From: Megalonaias nervosa
Taxonomy: Eukaryota; Mollusca; Bivalvia; Unionida; Unionidae
Direction of reading: 5' to 3'
NCBI GenBank assembly: GCA_016617855.1
Contig: JAECUM010009704.1
Span: 1 to 64,000, forward strand
Length of the DNA: 64,000 nucleotides
Shown: positions 12,201 to 26,900 of the stretch, one piece after another
How positions within the stretch are numbered: the first letter of the stretch is position 1
Layout: every line of letters begins with the position of its first letter
The notes under the pieces: generated by a model
What the model saw: only the letters and a program-made list of their open reading frames with translations
Databases searched by the model: none
What the model was told of the DNA's origin: nothing
Translations under genes and position numbers: made by a program

Positions 12201-15200
12201 TGGTCTCCAGTATGACCTTACCTGAGTTCATTATGGGAAAATACTGTATAGTAGTCTAATATGACCATATTAAAATATTGTTGAGTTAATGACATATGAC
12301 CGTGACAGAGTTTAAGATGGGAAAATGTTGTATAATAACAGCAATGTAATATGACCATACATGTGTTCAGTATGGGGAATTACTATATGCTCTTTTCTTT
12401 TTTCTCCATTAACTGTACATTGTCAGAATCATGCAGTATTTATAGATTACTGCATTTGTATGAGAAAATATGAATTAGTTTTTCTGAGCTATACTGCACA
12501 ACATTAGGATTGATCAGAATGGTATTTTCAATAACTGCATGTCTCAAGTTTGTTGTCATAAAGACATCGTTGGACATGGTGGATATTATGCTCAGTCATT
12601 TGCTTGGTTGAAGGTTTCTTTTGTGACTCATTACATGCATCCTTATCATCAGCTTTATCATATCTGCTTTCAGATGGATTAAACAGCTTGTTTAGTTCAT
12701 CCTAAGACAAATCAAAATGTCTGGTGTCTGCTGGATTAGTATACATTTTTTTGTTACAGTAAAAAGTAGTTCTTAACACTCGACTATTTTTAGACATGTA
12801 TCTTGCAGTATGAAGTATTGCAGTATGAAGCAATACTGCACAGTTCTGATAATGTGAAATTAATGGAGAAAAATGCATATAATAAGTGGAAATATTGTAT
12901 ACTAACAGTGATATTGTATAGTAACTGTGGTATTGTATAGTAATGGTGATATTGTATACAAACAGTTATGCATTATGAACTCATTGGAATTCAGTATGTG
13001 AAAATATAGTATAGTACAAGTAATATTGTATAATAACAGTAATATTGTATTGTAACAGTGATATTGTGTAGTAACACTAGTATTGTATAATAACAGTAAT
13101 ATTGTATAGTAACAGTAATGCAGTATGAATGAGAATTGCTTCAAAATAACATCATATACAATATTTACATCCAACAACAAACAGCATAGACCAAGATCTG
13201 TCATAATAATATAACACAACAAATCATCTCGACGCAGTTCATTATATGATAAATTTCAAGATCTGTCATAATAATATAACCCACCAAATCAGGGTCTATG
13301 CAGTTCATTATATGATGAATTTAAAGCAAATGGCATGGAATTCAGTTTGCCAGTGCATAGCCAATGGTATAGTCTGACTATACCCTCCCATTTCTTTGTA
13401 CCCCCCTACCAATTTCTATAATGGAAACATTTAATGTGATAAAAAGTGCAATGAACTTTTTCAATTCATTCTTTGATTTATAATTTCTGACCTGACTAAG
13501 TAGAGTGGCCCTAACACCGTCATTGTCTGCGCGTCTATGCTTAACATAAGTTTTCAGTATAATAGACAGACATGCTCGATATCCATTTCCACTTCCTGGA
13601 CAAATTCATTTTTAGCAAAGGGTGTGTGCACAACTACATATGTACATCCATGCGTCATCTGCTTCCAATATTTACAATGTCAAATCAAGCAAAGGAAAAG
13701 AATGACAACAACAAATTTGCCTTTCACGTGGATATAACAAGCAGTTTAATTTCTGTGTTCATGTGTGCAAAGGGATATAACTCCAAACTCTGAATGTTAT
13801 GGTAATTTACAGAATTATCCAGCATTTACTGAATAGGATGAACTACGTCTTTATGTTGTCTGAGGGAAATAAACTAGCCCATAGTGTACGCAACATGGTA
13901 CCATATTAGTATGGAAAATCTGTTAAACATGAAAGGCGCAGGGGCTGCCAATATTAGTGCCACTCTGGTTACAGTCAGGTTAGAAATTATAAATCAATGA
14001 TTCAGTTGACTTAGTTTTGTGCAGTTTTTATCACATTAAAAATTTTCGTTATTGAAATCGGTAGGGGGATACAAAACAAGCGCAGAGGCATAGTCAGACC
14101 ATAGGTCTGGATCTGTGATGTCTATTGTTTCCTGCATGTTATACAGTGGTTCCTTACCACTATACAATACTTCATTATAACACTATCCATGATATAACAC
14201 TGATATGGTCATGGATTTCATTATGCTGAATGGTTTATATTTTTAGGTACAATGTAACCCAGTATAAGGTGTTCTCATCTATATCATGGTATACTTTTAT
14301 GGCTTTCTTTAACAGCAGTTTAGTGTGAGACCACTGTACCATATATACTTGCTTATAAGTTGAGTCAAACAGTTGAGTCAAACTGCATGCAACAAAGATC
14401 CTGATCTGCCATAGCATAATATGCCTGCAGACCAGGGTATATGTTGTTTGATCTACTGATTACACCTAACAAACTAAACAGACCCAGATCTGCCAGCACA
14501 TTATACGATGACGAATCTGGATCTGTGCAGTTTGCAGTTGGATTCGACTTGTAAGGAAGTATATATGGTACACAGGATTTATGGTGTGATACTACTGTTC
14601 ATGGGATTTCTTGTGTGGAACCACAGTATATGGGATTTATTTAAGTGCTTTTACAAGTATATAGTGTGGGTCTACTGTACATGGTACTTGTTACAGTGCT
14701 TTAACAGCTCTACAGTGTGGGACCACTGTACATGGATTTATTTGGATGCTTTGATGGTGTTATAATGTGGGACCACTGTAAATGGGATTTATTTGGGTGC
14801 TTTTATTTTGCCGTTGTAGTCTTTACAAGTCTTTTGGGATAGATAGATAGGGCTAAGTTTTCGAGTTCACTTGAAAATATGTTTCGACTGAATGGTAACC
14901 TCTATATGTTTTGGTCAGAGAGAATGTGCAAATGTGAATAATATATATAATAGTTTACATATATTTGTGAAGTACTATAAAATTTTTTAATGTAATTTAC
15001 AGAGGAAAGTGAACTGTATCTGCAAGAGCATTAAAAATGGTTGATTTGTGGAAATTATTCAGATTTGTTCCCAGTGATACTACATCCAGATCTTCATCAT
15101 TTGGAAATTTTTTAATCATAATGTTTTGCAGATAACTTAAAGTACAGCACCCCCCCCCCACACAGTATAAAGACCTTCATTATAAAACCATTTATTTTAT

Positions 15201-18200
15201 AAGATGGATACGATGATGGATCCCATTTCATTATGTGATAGTGAAATGGTATTTGCCATATATACTCACTTATAAGTCGAGTCCAATCTGCAAAATTGCA
15301 CTGGCAGATCTGGGTCTGTGCCATTTGTTAGGAGTAATCAGTAGAATAAACAATTTAGACTCTGATCTGTTGGCACATTATGCTACAGTAAATCAGGATC
15401 TTTGTTGTCTGCAGATTGCCTTGACTTATAAGTGAGTATAGATGGTATTATACTTCATTATAAGTACATGATACAGTATACTCTAACTCCCATAAATGGT
15501 GTTATAATGAGGATTACTGTACTGAGAAAGTTTATTAATGAAGTTTAAACCTCATTTCTTCAAATTTGGGTCTTGACGGAATATGATTCTCTCAGGATCA
15601 AAAATATTAGTCGCTGTATATTATCAGTACTCTGATATGTGGTGCTTGAAACTATCACATTCACATTAAATAAATTTTGTTAATTTCACTCTATTACATG
15701 CACAGTGTGTATTTACTTTATTTCAGACATTTCACTGATGATTGTCCATTCTGGTTTAAATATTTGTTATAGAAAACATTGTGATGATTGTTGATTCTGG
15801 TGTAAATAAATATGTCAGATGTTTGTTCTAGAAAACATTGTGATGATTGTTCATTCTAGTGTAAATTAATGTATCAAGTATTTGTTTTAGAAAATATTTT
15901 GATGATTGCAGGGATAGTTTTTAATTATTGTTTTCTACAGGTACTTCATAGCTTTATTACCTGGAAGTAATTGTAGACATGTTCTGCTTTTCTTTGTATT
16001 TTTTAAAAAATATTGACCTTATTTACACACCAGTACAATGGTTATCTAGATGATAACTCATCAATGTTTGACTTAGTATAAAAATTGAATCATAAATTAT
16101 GTGTCTCTATTGTTATGTTTGATTTGTCACTAATTTTATTTTTAAGATTCTTAGATCAATTGCATAATATCATCAGTATTAATTAGGTAATCTGTTCCAA
16201 ATTTTTACAGTTGCCTTCATCTGAGGACTCAAAAAAATTGCAGGAATTGTAGATAATGTTAATGCCCCTTTTTAATCCTAATAGTTTTTTCAAAAAAACA
16301 CCCCATAACTTGATTAGTAACTCCGAACTAAAGTCACATGGCTTAGCCACATGACCTAGTGATATTTCTGGTTTCCTCTGCTTGAGAGTATTTGTCAACT
16401 CTGAATACTTTGTACAAGTTAAAAGTCTGTAGTCCATGATTGTTTTTCAGATAATCTCCTAGCCACCTACCAGTATGCAGTCATTGATACAACCACTGAT
16501 TTGGGTTGGGGAAAAAAATCAAATGAATCTGTTGACTTGGATTTGAAATTTTCATTAAAATAATCCAAAGTCTTTTATTAATATTTAAATTTGTATTAAA
16601 TTCAGGACAAATTTATTAAAATTTTACTTGTGGCTGACTGGAAAATTTTTACCTTCTCCATGGATGCTTTATAAAGGAAATTTATACAGCCTAGTGGTCA
16701 ATTATGGTCTCTTTATGATCACTGACCTCAGGCTAGCTACCAATGACTACAAGAAAAGTTTGTCTGGTTGATATTAGACTTTTACTCTCATCTAAAATTA
16801 ATTTATAAAAATCAAATCAAGTTTTATGTTTTGATTCCCATGATGCTATGTCATTGTTGCAGATGCAAACAAACAAAACACTGACATATCTTAATTTTCT
16901 TATGTTCTCAACTATGTGACATTGCAACTGTTCACACTAAAATGGCCACAGCATTTTTAGAAGTTCTCTTTTCTGAATGGAGTTTACTTCAGATATGAAG
17001 GTGTAAATAAAGTTTGCTGTTGTACTGGCAGTGAATAAGGTCAGTATATTTTCTTTTTTCAGTCAACAATTACGCTGATGGATTATCTTCAGCCAATATA
17101 TACCCAGATGGCGTTTCATATGATTCGCCTAATGAAACTCCATTTCGAGATCCAAATAATGGAACAAACATGGCTGCCCCTTTCTTTTGTGTGGAGCCTG
17201 AGCGGCCCACAGGATATTTAGACAGAGAGACAGATACTGAGGATGAATGTGATGAGGAACCATGTCAACTGCATTATGAATTTAATGAACCGCTAGGTTA
17301 TACTGACGTGGATCCAAAACGGCTGGAAAAGTTAAAGCAAGAGTATGAAGAGGCAGGAAAAGAGCCACTGCCTGATGATTTTTTTAAGAAAGTAGATGAA
17401 GTACTAGGAAAAGGAAAGTATGCACCAGGAGAACATCCATTTGAGATTTTTATGAGAAACAATAATGAGCAGAAGAAAAAGGGTGGTGGTGCCAAAATAG
17501 ATTTGAATGATTCCAGACCACTAACTGACTTAGCAGGGCATGGAAATAGAAGGGGATACCGTCTAGAACAAGAAGCCAATGATAACATAAATTTGAATTA
17601 TGAAGATCATCATAATGAAGCAATGAGGGGCCAACATCAGAGGGTACTCCTCCACAAAGATTTACACCTTCTGCTGGCTATGGGATAGAAGATGTTGGAG
17701 GTATGGACTGAAGTGTTAGAGTGAAATTGTCAAGGAAAAAAACCATGGTTGAATTGTTATGAATTAAATGTCATTTGTATACTGTTAGTGTTTTGAGATG
17801 TGTTAGGACTTAAGTTAAATATATTGATCCGATTATCAATGTAAGAAATTTTGGAAGGAAGAATTTTTTTTATAGCTGGTGATTTTGTTTCATACTTGTA
17901 CATGTATACAGGTTGTTAAACATTGGATGATCTTGTTTCATACTTGTACATGTATACAGGTTGTGGAACATTGGATGATTTTGTTTCATACTTGTATACA
18001 GGTTGTAGAACATTGGATGATTTTGTTTCATACTTGTATACAGGTTGTAGAACATTGGATGATTTTGTTTCATACTTTTACATGTATACAGGTTGTTGAC
18101 CATTGGATGATTTTGTTTCATACTTATACATGTATACAGGTTGTAGAGCATTGGATGATTTAGTTTCATACTTGTACATGTATACAGGTTGTAGAATATT

Positions 18201-20860
18201 GGATGATTTTGTTTCATACTTGTACATGTATACAGGTTGTTGAACATTGGATGATTTTGTTTCATACTTGTATACAGGTTGTAGAACATTGGATGATCTT
18301 GTTTCATACTTGTATACAGGTTGTAGAACATTGGATGATCTTGTTTCATACTTGTATACAGGTTGTAGAACATTGGATGATTTTGTTTCATACTTGTATA
18401 TGTATACAGGTTGTTAAACATTGGATGATCTTGTTTCATACTTGTACATATATACAGGTTGTAGAACATTGGATGATTTAGTTTCATACTTGTATACAGG
18501 TTGTAGGACATTGGATGATTTTGTTTCATACTTATACATTTATACAGGTTGTAGAACATTGGATGATTTAGTTTCATACTTGTACATGTATACAGGTTGT
18601 AGAATATTGGATGATTTAGTTTCATACTTGTACATGTATACAGGTTGTAGAACTTTGGATGATTTTGTTTCATACTTGTATACAGGTTGTAGAACATTGG
18701 ATGATCTTGTTTCATACTTGTAAACAGGTTGTAGAACATTGGATGATTTTGTTTCATACTTGTATACAGGTTTTAGAACATTGGATGATCTTGTTTCATA
18801 CTTGTATACAGGTTGTAGAACATTGGATGATTTTGTTTCATACTTGTATATGTATACAAGTTGTTAAACATTGGATGATTTTGTTTCATACTTGTATACA
18901 GGTTGTAGAACATTGGATGTTCTTGTTTCATGCTTGTATATGTATACAGGTTGTTAAATATTGGATGATCTTGTTTCATACTTGTACATGTATACAGGTT
19001 GTAGAACAATGGATGATTTAGTTTCATACTTGTACATGTATACAGTTGTTGAATATTGGATGATTTTGTGTCAAGCTTGTATTTGTATACAGGTTGTAGA
19101 ACATTGGATGATTTTGTTTCATACTTGTACATGTATACAGGTTGTAGAACATTGGATGATTTTATTTCATACTTGTACATGTATACAGGTTGTGGAACAT
19201 TGGATGATTTTGTTTCATACTTGTACATGTATGCAGGTTGTAGAACATTGGATGATCTTGTTTCATACTTGTACATGTATACAGGTTGTAGAATATTGGA
19301 TGATTTTGTTTCATACTTGTACATGTATACAGGTTGTAGAACATTGGATGATTTAGTTTCATACTTGTACATGTATACAGTTGTTGAATATAGGATGATT
19401 TTGTTTCATGCATGTATTTGTATACAGGTTGTAGAACATTTGATGATTTTGTTTCATACTTGTACATGATTATATAGAAGTTGTTGAATATTGGATGATT
19501 TTGTTTCATACTTGTACATGTATACAGCTTGTGGAACATTTGATGATTTTGTTTCATACTTGTACATGATTGTATAGAAGTAGTAGTACATTAGATGATT
19601 CAAATATTAGATTGCAGTGCCAATTTCAGTTGTTTTGTAAGTGTATGTACATCATAATCTAGTGATTGTAGTTTAAATACTCATTTTTATATCCTAATTT
19701 ACATGTGTCACCTTGTCTATGCCAGTTTTGTTCATAATACTGGAGGTTTTACTTAACATACAGAAATAGAGCAAAGATATTTAGCTCATCTAGCTAAGAC
19801 CAAGTGAATATATGTAGAGTCCTTCCTTCACATTTTTCCAAGTGAGTCTATGGTAGGGTCCTTGTCCTTCCTTCACATTGTTCCAAGTGAGTTGATGGTA
19901 AGGTCCTTCCTTCACATTTTTCCTAGTGAGTCTGTAGTAGGGTCTTCCTTCACATATTTCCAGCTGAGTCTATGTTATGGTCCTTTCTTCACATTTTTCC
20001 AGTTGAATCTATGTTATGGTCCTTCCTTCACATTTTCTAAGTGAGTTGATGGTAAGGTCCTTTCTTCACATTTTTCCTAGTGAGTCTGTGGTAGGGTCTT
20101 CCTTCACATATTTCCAGCTGAGTCTATGTTATGGTCCTTCCTTCACATTTTTCTAAGTGAGTTGATGGTAAGATCCTTTCTTCACATTTTTCCTAGTGAG
20201 TCTGCGGTAGGGTCTTCCTTCACATATTTCCAGCTGAGTCTATCTTATGGTCCTTTCTTCACATTTTTCCAGTTGAATCTATGTTATGGTCATTTCTTCA
20301 CATTTTTCTACGTGGGTCTATGTTAGTGTCCTTCTGTCATGTTTTTACAAATGATGCTTATCTGTCATCAAACCTGTCAAAGCCTTCTCAACAACCACAG
20401 AATTTGGCCAAATTTGACAGACACCATTCAGATGTGAAGGGTATTGAAGCTTGTACTGCAAATCAACCACAAAATTTTGCTGCCATTGCAAAAGTAGCAA
20501 AATCTTTAAATGAGTTCTTCTCAAATACTACTCAATAAATTTTGACAGAAAACATCCTGGCATGAAGGAATCAGAATAATATGCAGATGATTCCCATCAG
20601 CTACCAAGTGGTTGCCATAACTACCAAGTGGTTGCCATAACTACCAAGTGGTTGCCATAACTAAAAATAGAAAAACCTTTAAACAACATCTTAAAAATGA
20701 TGTAACAGAATTTGACTGAAGTTAATAGAAAGTATTCTGGCATGAAAGCCTTTCAAATTTTACAAATGATGTTGATCCACCATCAGATATGGAGACAAGT
20801 GTTATTTTAATTTGGCATTTTTAGAAGTCCTAAATTTCCATGTTTGGAAATTTGTCAGTC

Positions 20861-20945
<85 letters not shown>

Positions 20946-23900
20946 GGGATATTTAGAACTGCACTTTGCTGCTGTACATTTATTAAATATAAAAGGAGAT
21001 AATGTACATTTTGATTACTTCAAGAGTTGTACATTTGATAAATGTACCAATTCAAGACAATAAACAAGAGACCTAATAAATTTCCTTGTTAATCAATTCT
21101 TCAGTAATGTTAAACATATACATTCCAATTTTGGGACAGCTTTGCAAATTCAGTTGTATCTATTCATCATAACTGCTGTTTTGTAATTTTCTTGAAACTG
21201 AAAAGTGTACATCTACACCTTGATGTAATTGTAATGAGGTTGTCTTATGCATATGACAAGTGTTCATACAGACTGAGCAGCGCCAATCTTGACTAATGTA
21301 CCATTTAAATTCATCTTCCCAATTATAGTTGTGAAATATACATCTTTTGGTGTCAGCACTCAGAGCCTACCATTTGTATACTTGCTTATAAGTCCAGTCA
21401 AACTGCAAACAAGAAAGATCCTTATCTGTTGTAGCATAATGTGCCTGCATATCAGGGTCTGTGCTGATTGTTCAACTGACTACTCCTAACAAACTGCACA
21501 GACCCATATCTGTAGGTGCATTATACAATTGCAGATCTGGGTCTATGCCATTTGCAGTTGGACTCATCTTATAAGCAAGTATAAATGGTAATTATGCTGC
21601 CACAAGGAAGTTGTAACATATAGTGCAGATTTTTTTATAAAAATGCTGGCACAACATGCTTTTGCTTGCTGGTGGCAATAGATGAGCCTGGCTGGAAATT
21701 TATGTTATTTTTTATGAACAATTTGATACAGTATGCCTAAATTAATGACTAACATTTCAGTGATTCCCTTATTTTCCTCGTCATGTTGACAAGGTATTTC
21801 TGTTGAGGTGGTTTGGAGGGGAATAAAAACTGCATAAATCAATATTTATTAACCAATGGCCACGCTTGATGGTGGATTGACATTATAAATTGCATAATCA
21901 TTCAAGCAAGGAAGCTTTTTGTTGACTTCCTTGAAGTTTTGAAGTTTTTAAATGGTTTTTCTAATTTTGCAAGCCCCCCCCGCCCCAGTTGTGGTGTGGT
22001 TCTAGTGATGGTGTGAAATAAACATAGTGTAGGAAGCCTGGTACTCATTTTAAAAAATTTATTTTTGTTATCTAGCTCCTGTTTGTTCATGAAATACTTA
22101 AAAAGTTGTTTTTGTAACATATGCTATCTTTGACATTGAATAAAATTCTACAGAAAGCACCATATTTGAACAGGTCTTTGTGGTCATTTTTATAGGTTTT
22201 TTTAAGGAACACTTTCCAAATTGTCAGTTGAGACAGATAAGCAAATTGTGCTGAGAGAGAAGAACATCAATCTCAAAAGGATAAATCTAATATGGGCTTG
22301 TCCATTAGATTTTCATCACCATACCAGTCTCCAACCAGATGCAAGTCTACAGGCACCAGTCATCCACCAAACACTGGGCATTGAACACCAGTCACCAGGA
22401 TTTGATTATCATCCTGTGTTAAGGCTTAATCCTGATGGAGATAGGGAGTAGGGGTTGTTATAGTTGCCAGACTAGGGAGGTGGAACAAATCAGTGTTCCC
22501 CCTCCCTATGTTCCCAGTAACGTATGGGATGTGGGGACCCTTCCCACTTCACCTCTGCAAGGATGCTACCTTTAAGATGTCAAACTTACACAGCAAGAAC
22601 CTTTTAAGGTCTGCACCTCTTGATGTGGAGACACTTTTAGTTGGCCTCATTCCCTCCATGGTCTCACAGGATTTGTGGGAACAGCAACACAGGTCCCAGG
22701 CTGCAGCTCTGGGTCCTTTGAAACAGGCAAAGAATCATGCCTACCATGAACATCCAGGTGGAAGTTCTTCCAAGTTCTTCATGCAGGCACAGCCTCAACA
22801 GTCTCTCAAACAACCTCAGTTCAGTCATAGAGACCAAGGGATAAAGTCTTTGGACTCATTCCCCATCCCCAAGAAGGGAGGGGTTGGCCCTTGGGAGTTG
22901 CACCCTCTCCTGCAGCACCTTCCTCTTCCCAGCATTCCTCTGTCCCTTATGTCAGGGTTTCGTCAGGCATCACAGATGATGCGGGGGTCCATTCCACCTT
23001 TGAGGATGGCTACCATCTTCATTTCTGAGAACACCGTTACCGCTCAAAGAACCCCATCTTTCACCAGTTCAAACTGGCTCAGTTAAGGGAAGAGGAACAC
23101 AGCCTTCTGCAGAAGGGTGCAGTTGAAAGGGTGGAAAATTACTTTAGCATTATGTTCTCTTATCTTTCTGGTGTTGGAAAAGGAAAGGCACTTAAAGATG
23201 GAGGATTGATCAGGAATGACATTAGACCATATGACTGGACAGTCTCTGTATATTTTCAGGATGTGTACCTTCACATCCTTATGTTCCTGCCAAATGAAAA
23301 TACCTCAGGTTTTGTCATGACCAGGAGGTATTTAAGTTTAGAGCTGATCCATTCAGCCTCACCAGTGCCTACTGAGCCCTTACCAAGGTGATAGGGGTAA
23401 TTGAAGCCCACCTGAGGTCCTTTGGAATCCCAATCCTCCAGTATTTCAATGTCTGGTTGATGCACAACATGATCGGATATTATCTTCTGAAGGGATTGCC
23501 CATCTGTTGCTTGGTTGTGACCCATGTTTGTCTCATCCTTAACCCAGAGAAGTAGAACTTTGTGAATGTGGGGATGAATTTCCTCACCCTCCTCTGGATG
23601 GTTTGTATTCTTCTATACAGGATTGACCAAATCCTGTCCCTCATAATGACTTTTGTGGCCAAGACCTTCTTGGCTCACCTTTACTCTCTCTCTCTTTTCT
23701 AGGAACTCTGAACTTGGCTTCAGACTTTGTTCCAGACTTAAATTCCCTTGGAAGAATTTTCTTGTTCCCGCTTCTAGTGACTACACAAGGACCCTCTATC
23801 AGCTGGGATCTGACTTTCACCACCACCTGCATTCATGGCTAAATCAGAGCCTTGAGCCAGATGGTGTAGTTCTTCGGGGATTTTGGTACCTTTAAGAAGC

Positions 23901-26900
23901 AACCATTCATATATACAACTTGGAAATGTGGGCAGTGTTGCTAGCCTTAATTGTGTCAACCTCACATGGCATCATTTTGTTATGATTACCTCTGAAAACA
24001 CGTCAGTATTAGTATACTTCAGGTGCAGAGAGGTACACATGTTCCATCTTATTGGTGGAAGTCTGGAAACCCTCTGATGGGCAGCCTTGGAGGAAATAAT
24101 TTGCCAAGTCCACCATATTCTGGGCAAGAGGAACATCTTGGCAGACAGGCTCTCCAGAGGGAGCTGTATTGTCCTCATGGAATGATGTCTATACTTGTCA
24201 GTAGCAGAGTCACTTTTCCAGTTGTAGAGGATAACCTTGGTGGACTTGTTTACTAATAGACCATTCATGTCTCTGGAATGATATCAGAGGGTCTGGGTAG
24301 TGGATATTTTCAGTCTAAAGTTGGATCATCTGTACGCATATACCATCCCACCTTTCAAAATAATTCCACAGGTGATCCACCAGGTCATCCTTGTATCCCC
24401 TCCTGTTCCATGACCTACTTGACTTGTTGGTAGATGAACCCTGGAGATTATCACAGAGGAATGTACTTGTGGTCGCAGCATATAGGGTTTTGCCTCCACA
24501 ACAGCCCATAGGATTTCCATCATCACACTTGGTTCATCTTAAGTGATCAGTCGACCAGAACCGGTTTTTGAGAAAGGATAACAAATGTACTGTCCAGACC
24601 AAGAGGCAGTCTACTTCCAGAGTGTACAATGCAAAGTGGGGAATCTTCTGTAATAGGTGCAGTAGGAAATGCATTGTTCCTAGCTGTCCTCTAAATGCAG
24701 GTAAGAAAATGTTCTGTGTATACTAGTAATAGTTACCAATATAGGGCAGTCCTTTCTAGGACTCTTTAGGTTCTTCTAGGGGCTCCACCATTGGGTGTGA
24801 CCCTCATCTATCAGATCTCATCAGGGCTTCAGAGACCAGTACCTTACTCACCAGATTAAATCTTTGTTACGTGTAGGCTCGTACAAATGTAACAAAAGAA
24901 AAGAGTGAAGTCAACAAGCTTTGTAAACTTTAACAAAATAATTTATTTCCCTAGAAAACAATGTAAAAATAGGAAATAGGACTTACGGTTTGTGAATATA
25001 ATCCAAAAATTAATCCTAAAGTTGAAAAATATAAGTCTTATCACTAAACAGTTCTAATTGAATCCAGGTTCGAATCTCGATGAAATTCCAGTTTGGAATG
25101 CGATGACATCAGATGAGGTCATTGTACTGATTTTTTTTCAAAAATATCAAATCTCGTGAAAGTAATCATTACAATAAAATATAATGAAACAAAAATAAAA
25201 TAAAAAGAATTTAAAACTAACACACAAGGAATTTAATTACATATTCGTAACACTTCCCCCCATAAAGAAAAAGAAAGTTTTATATAATAAAGCTTTCTTT
25301 TTACCATATGTAAATTATACATGAGGTAAAACAAAATTACATAAGAAAACTCTTATGAATTATACAAAGTGTACATGAAATAATATTTCAATACACGGGA
25401 AAGTGCATCTGCAATCAAATTGTCTTTTCCTTTGATGTGCCTAATGTCAAGATTATATTCTTGCAAAAGCAAACTCCACCTTAATAATTTTTGATTTTTA
25501 TTTTTCATCTTGTTGATGAAAGTAAGGGGTTGTGATCACTAAACACAACAACTGGAGAAGGAGCTGAGCTAATGTAAACTTCAAAATGCTGTAATGCCAA
25601 TATTAAAGCCAAACATTCCTTCTCGATTGTTGAGAAATTTCTTTGGTGCTTATTTAATTTCTTAGAGAAATAGCACACTGGGTGATCAACACCATTTCTG
25701 TCTTCTTGAATCAATACTGCTCCAACGCCAACATCGCTTACATCAACAGATAATTTAAAAGATTGACTGAAATTTGGAGCTGTAAGAACCTGTGCGCTTT
25801 TGAGTATGGCTTTTAACCTATCAAAAGCCTCCTGACATTTTTCAGTCCAAAGAAACTTGTTTTTCTTACTCAACAAGTTTGTCAGGGTTCAGCAATATTA
25901 GAAAAATTGGAACAAAACTTTTGATAGTATCCGGCCATACCCAAAAATCGCATCAGTTGCTTTTTGCTGACAGGCACAGGGAAATCAGAGATAGCCTTGA
26001 CCTTAGCATCTATAGGTTTAACTTGACCATGTCCCACAATATGTCCTAGAAAAGTTACACAAGCATGGCAAAACTCACTTTCAGATAAATTGATTGTCAA
26101 ATTAGCATCAGTGAGTCTTTCAAAGAATTTCCAAATCGTGGCTAGATGTCCTTTCCAGGTGTCGTTGTAGATGATGACATCTTGGATGTAAGCATCACAA
26201 TTATCTAGACCAGAGGTAATCATATTCATCAAACGTTGGAAGGTACTTTGTGAACCCTTCATCCCAAACGGCATTACTTTATATTGATAGAGTCCATCTG
26301 GAGTCACAAATGCCGAAATTTCCTTTGCCCTTTCCGTTAGTGGAATTTGCCAAAATCCTTTCAGAAGGTCAAATTTGGTGACGTACTTGGCATTTCCAAT
26401 TTTATCAATATAGTCATCGATTCTTGGTAATGGAAATGAATCTGTTTTTGTCACACTGTTCACCTTCCTATAATCAGTGCACATACGGAAAGTTTTATCC
26501 GGTTTCGGAACAAGTGTAAATGGTGAACTCCAATCGCTTTTACTGGGCTCTATGAAATCGTCCTCCAGCAAATACTGAATTTCCTTTTTCAAGTATTCCT
26601 GTTTGAGAGGGTTCATCCTGTATGGGTGTTGTTTCACAGGTTTGGAATCCACAATTTCAGCATCATGAAAAATTTTGTTTGTCCTTGTAGGAATATCTGG
26701 AAACAAGTGCTCATATTCAAATAATAACTGCTTAAGTTCATTCCTTTCTTGTTGTTGCAAATGTAAAAGTTTCTGGTCCAGATTTTTCATAATTTCTGAA
26801 TTCTGAAGATTTGTTGCTCCAAGATCAAGAGAGTCTGATTGAATTCCTTCACTTAAATCCTCAGTTGGTGGGACAGGTACAACTAAATTAATTGCATGAT

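Larger units (their letters stand above)
6261..17062 (+). other. intron 1 of the VWA gene (10.8 kb)
   Basis: Bounded by GTGAGT at 6261 and a pyrimidine-rich acceptor ending TTTTTTCAG at 17062. It contains miniature elements at 7379, 14339 and 15256, a diverged tandem repeat at 8.69-9.69 kb, a 657-bp TIR element at 10156, and a hAT-like remnant near 11.0-11.6 kb. No further coding exon was found. Confidence 0.65.

Noticed and set aside
12902..13222. 106-codon minus-strand Tyr/Thr-rich ORF
   Set aside because: Falls on the ATATTGTATAGTAAC tandem repeat.
17870..18757. 295-codon minus-strand ORF of [18 protein letters not shown] repeats, and matching ORFs nearby on both strands
   Set aside because: It is the 42/48-bp minisatellite read through; unit length is a multiple of three, so open frames are automatic. 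No splice or start context.
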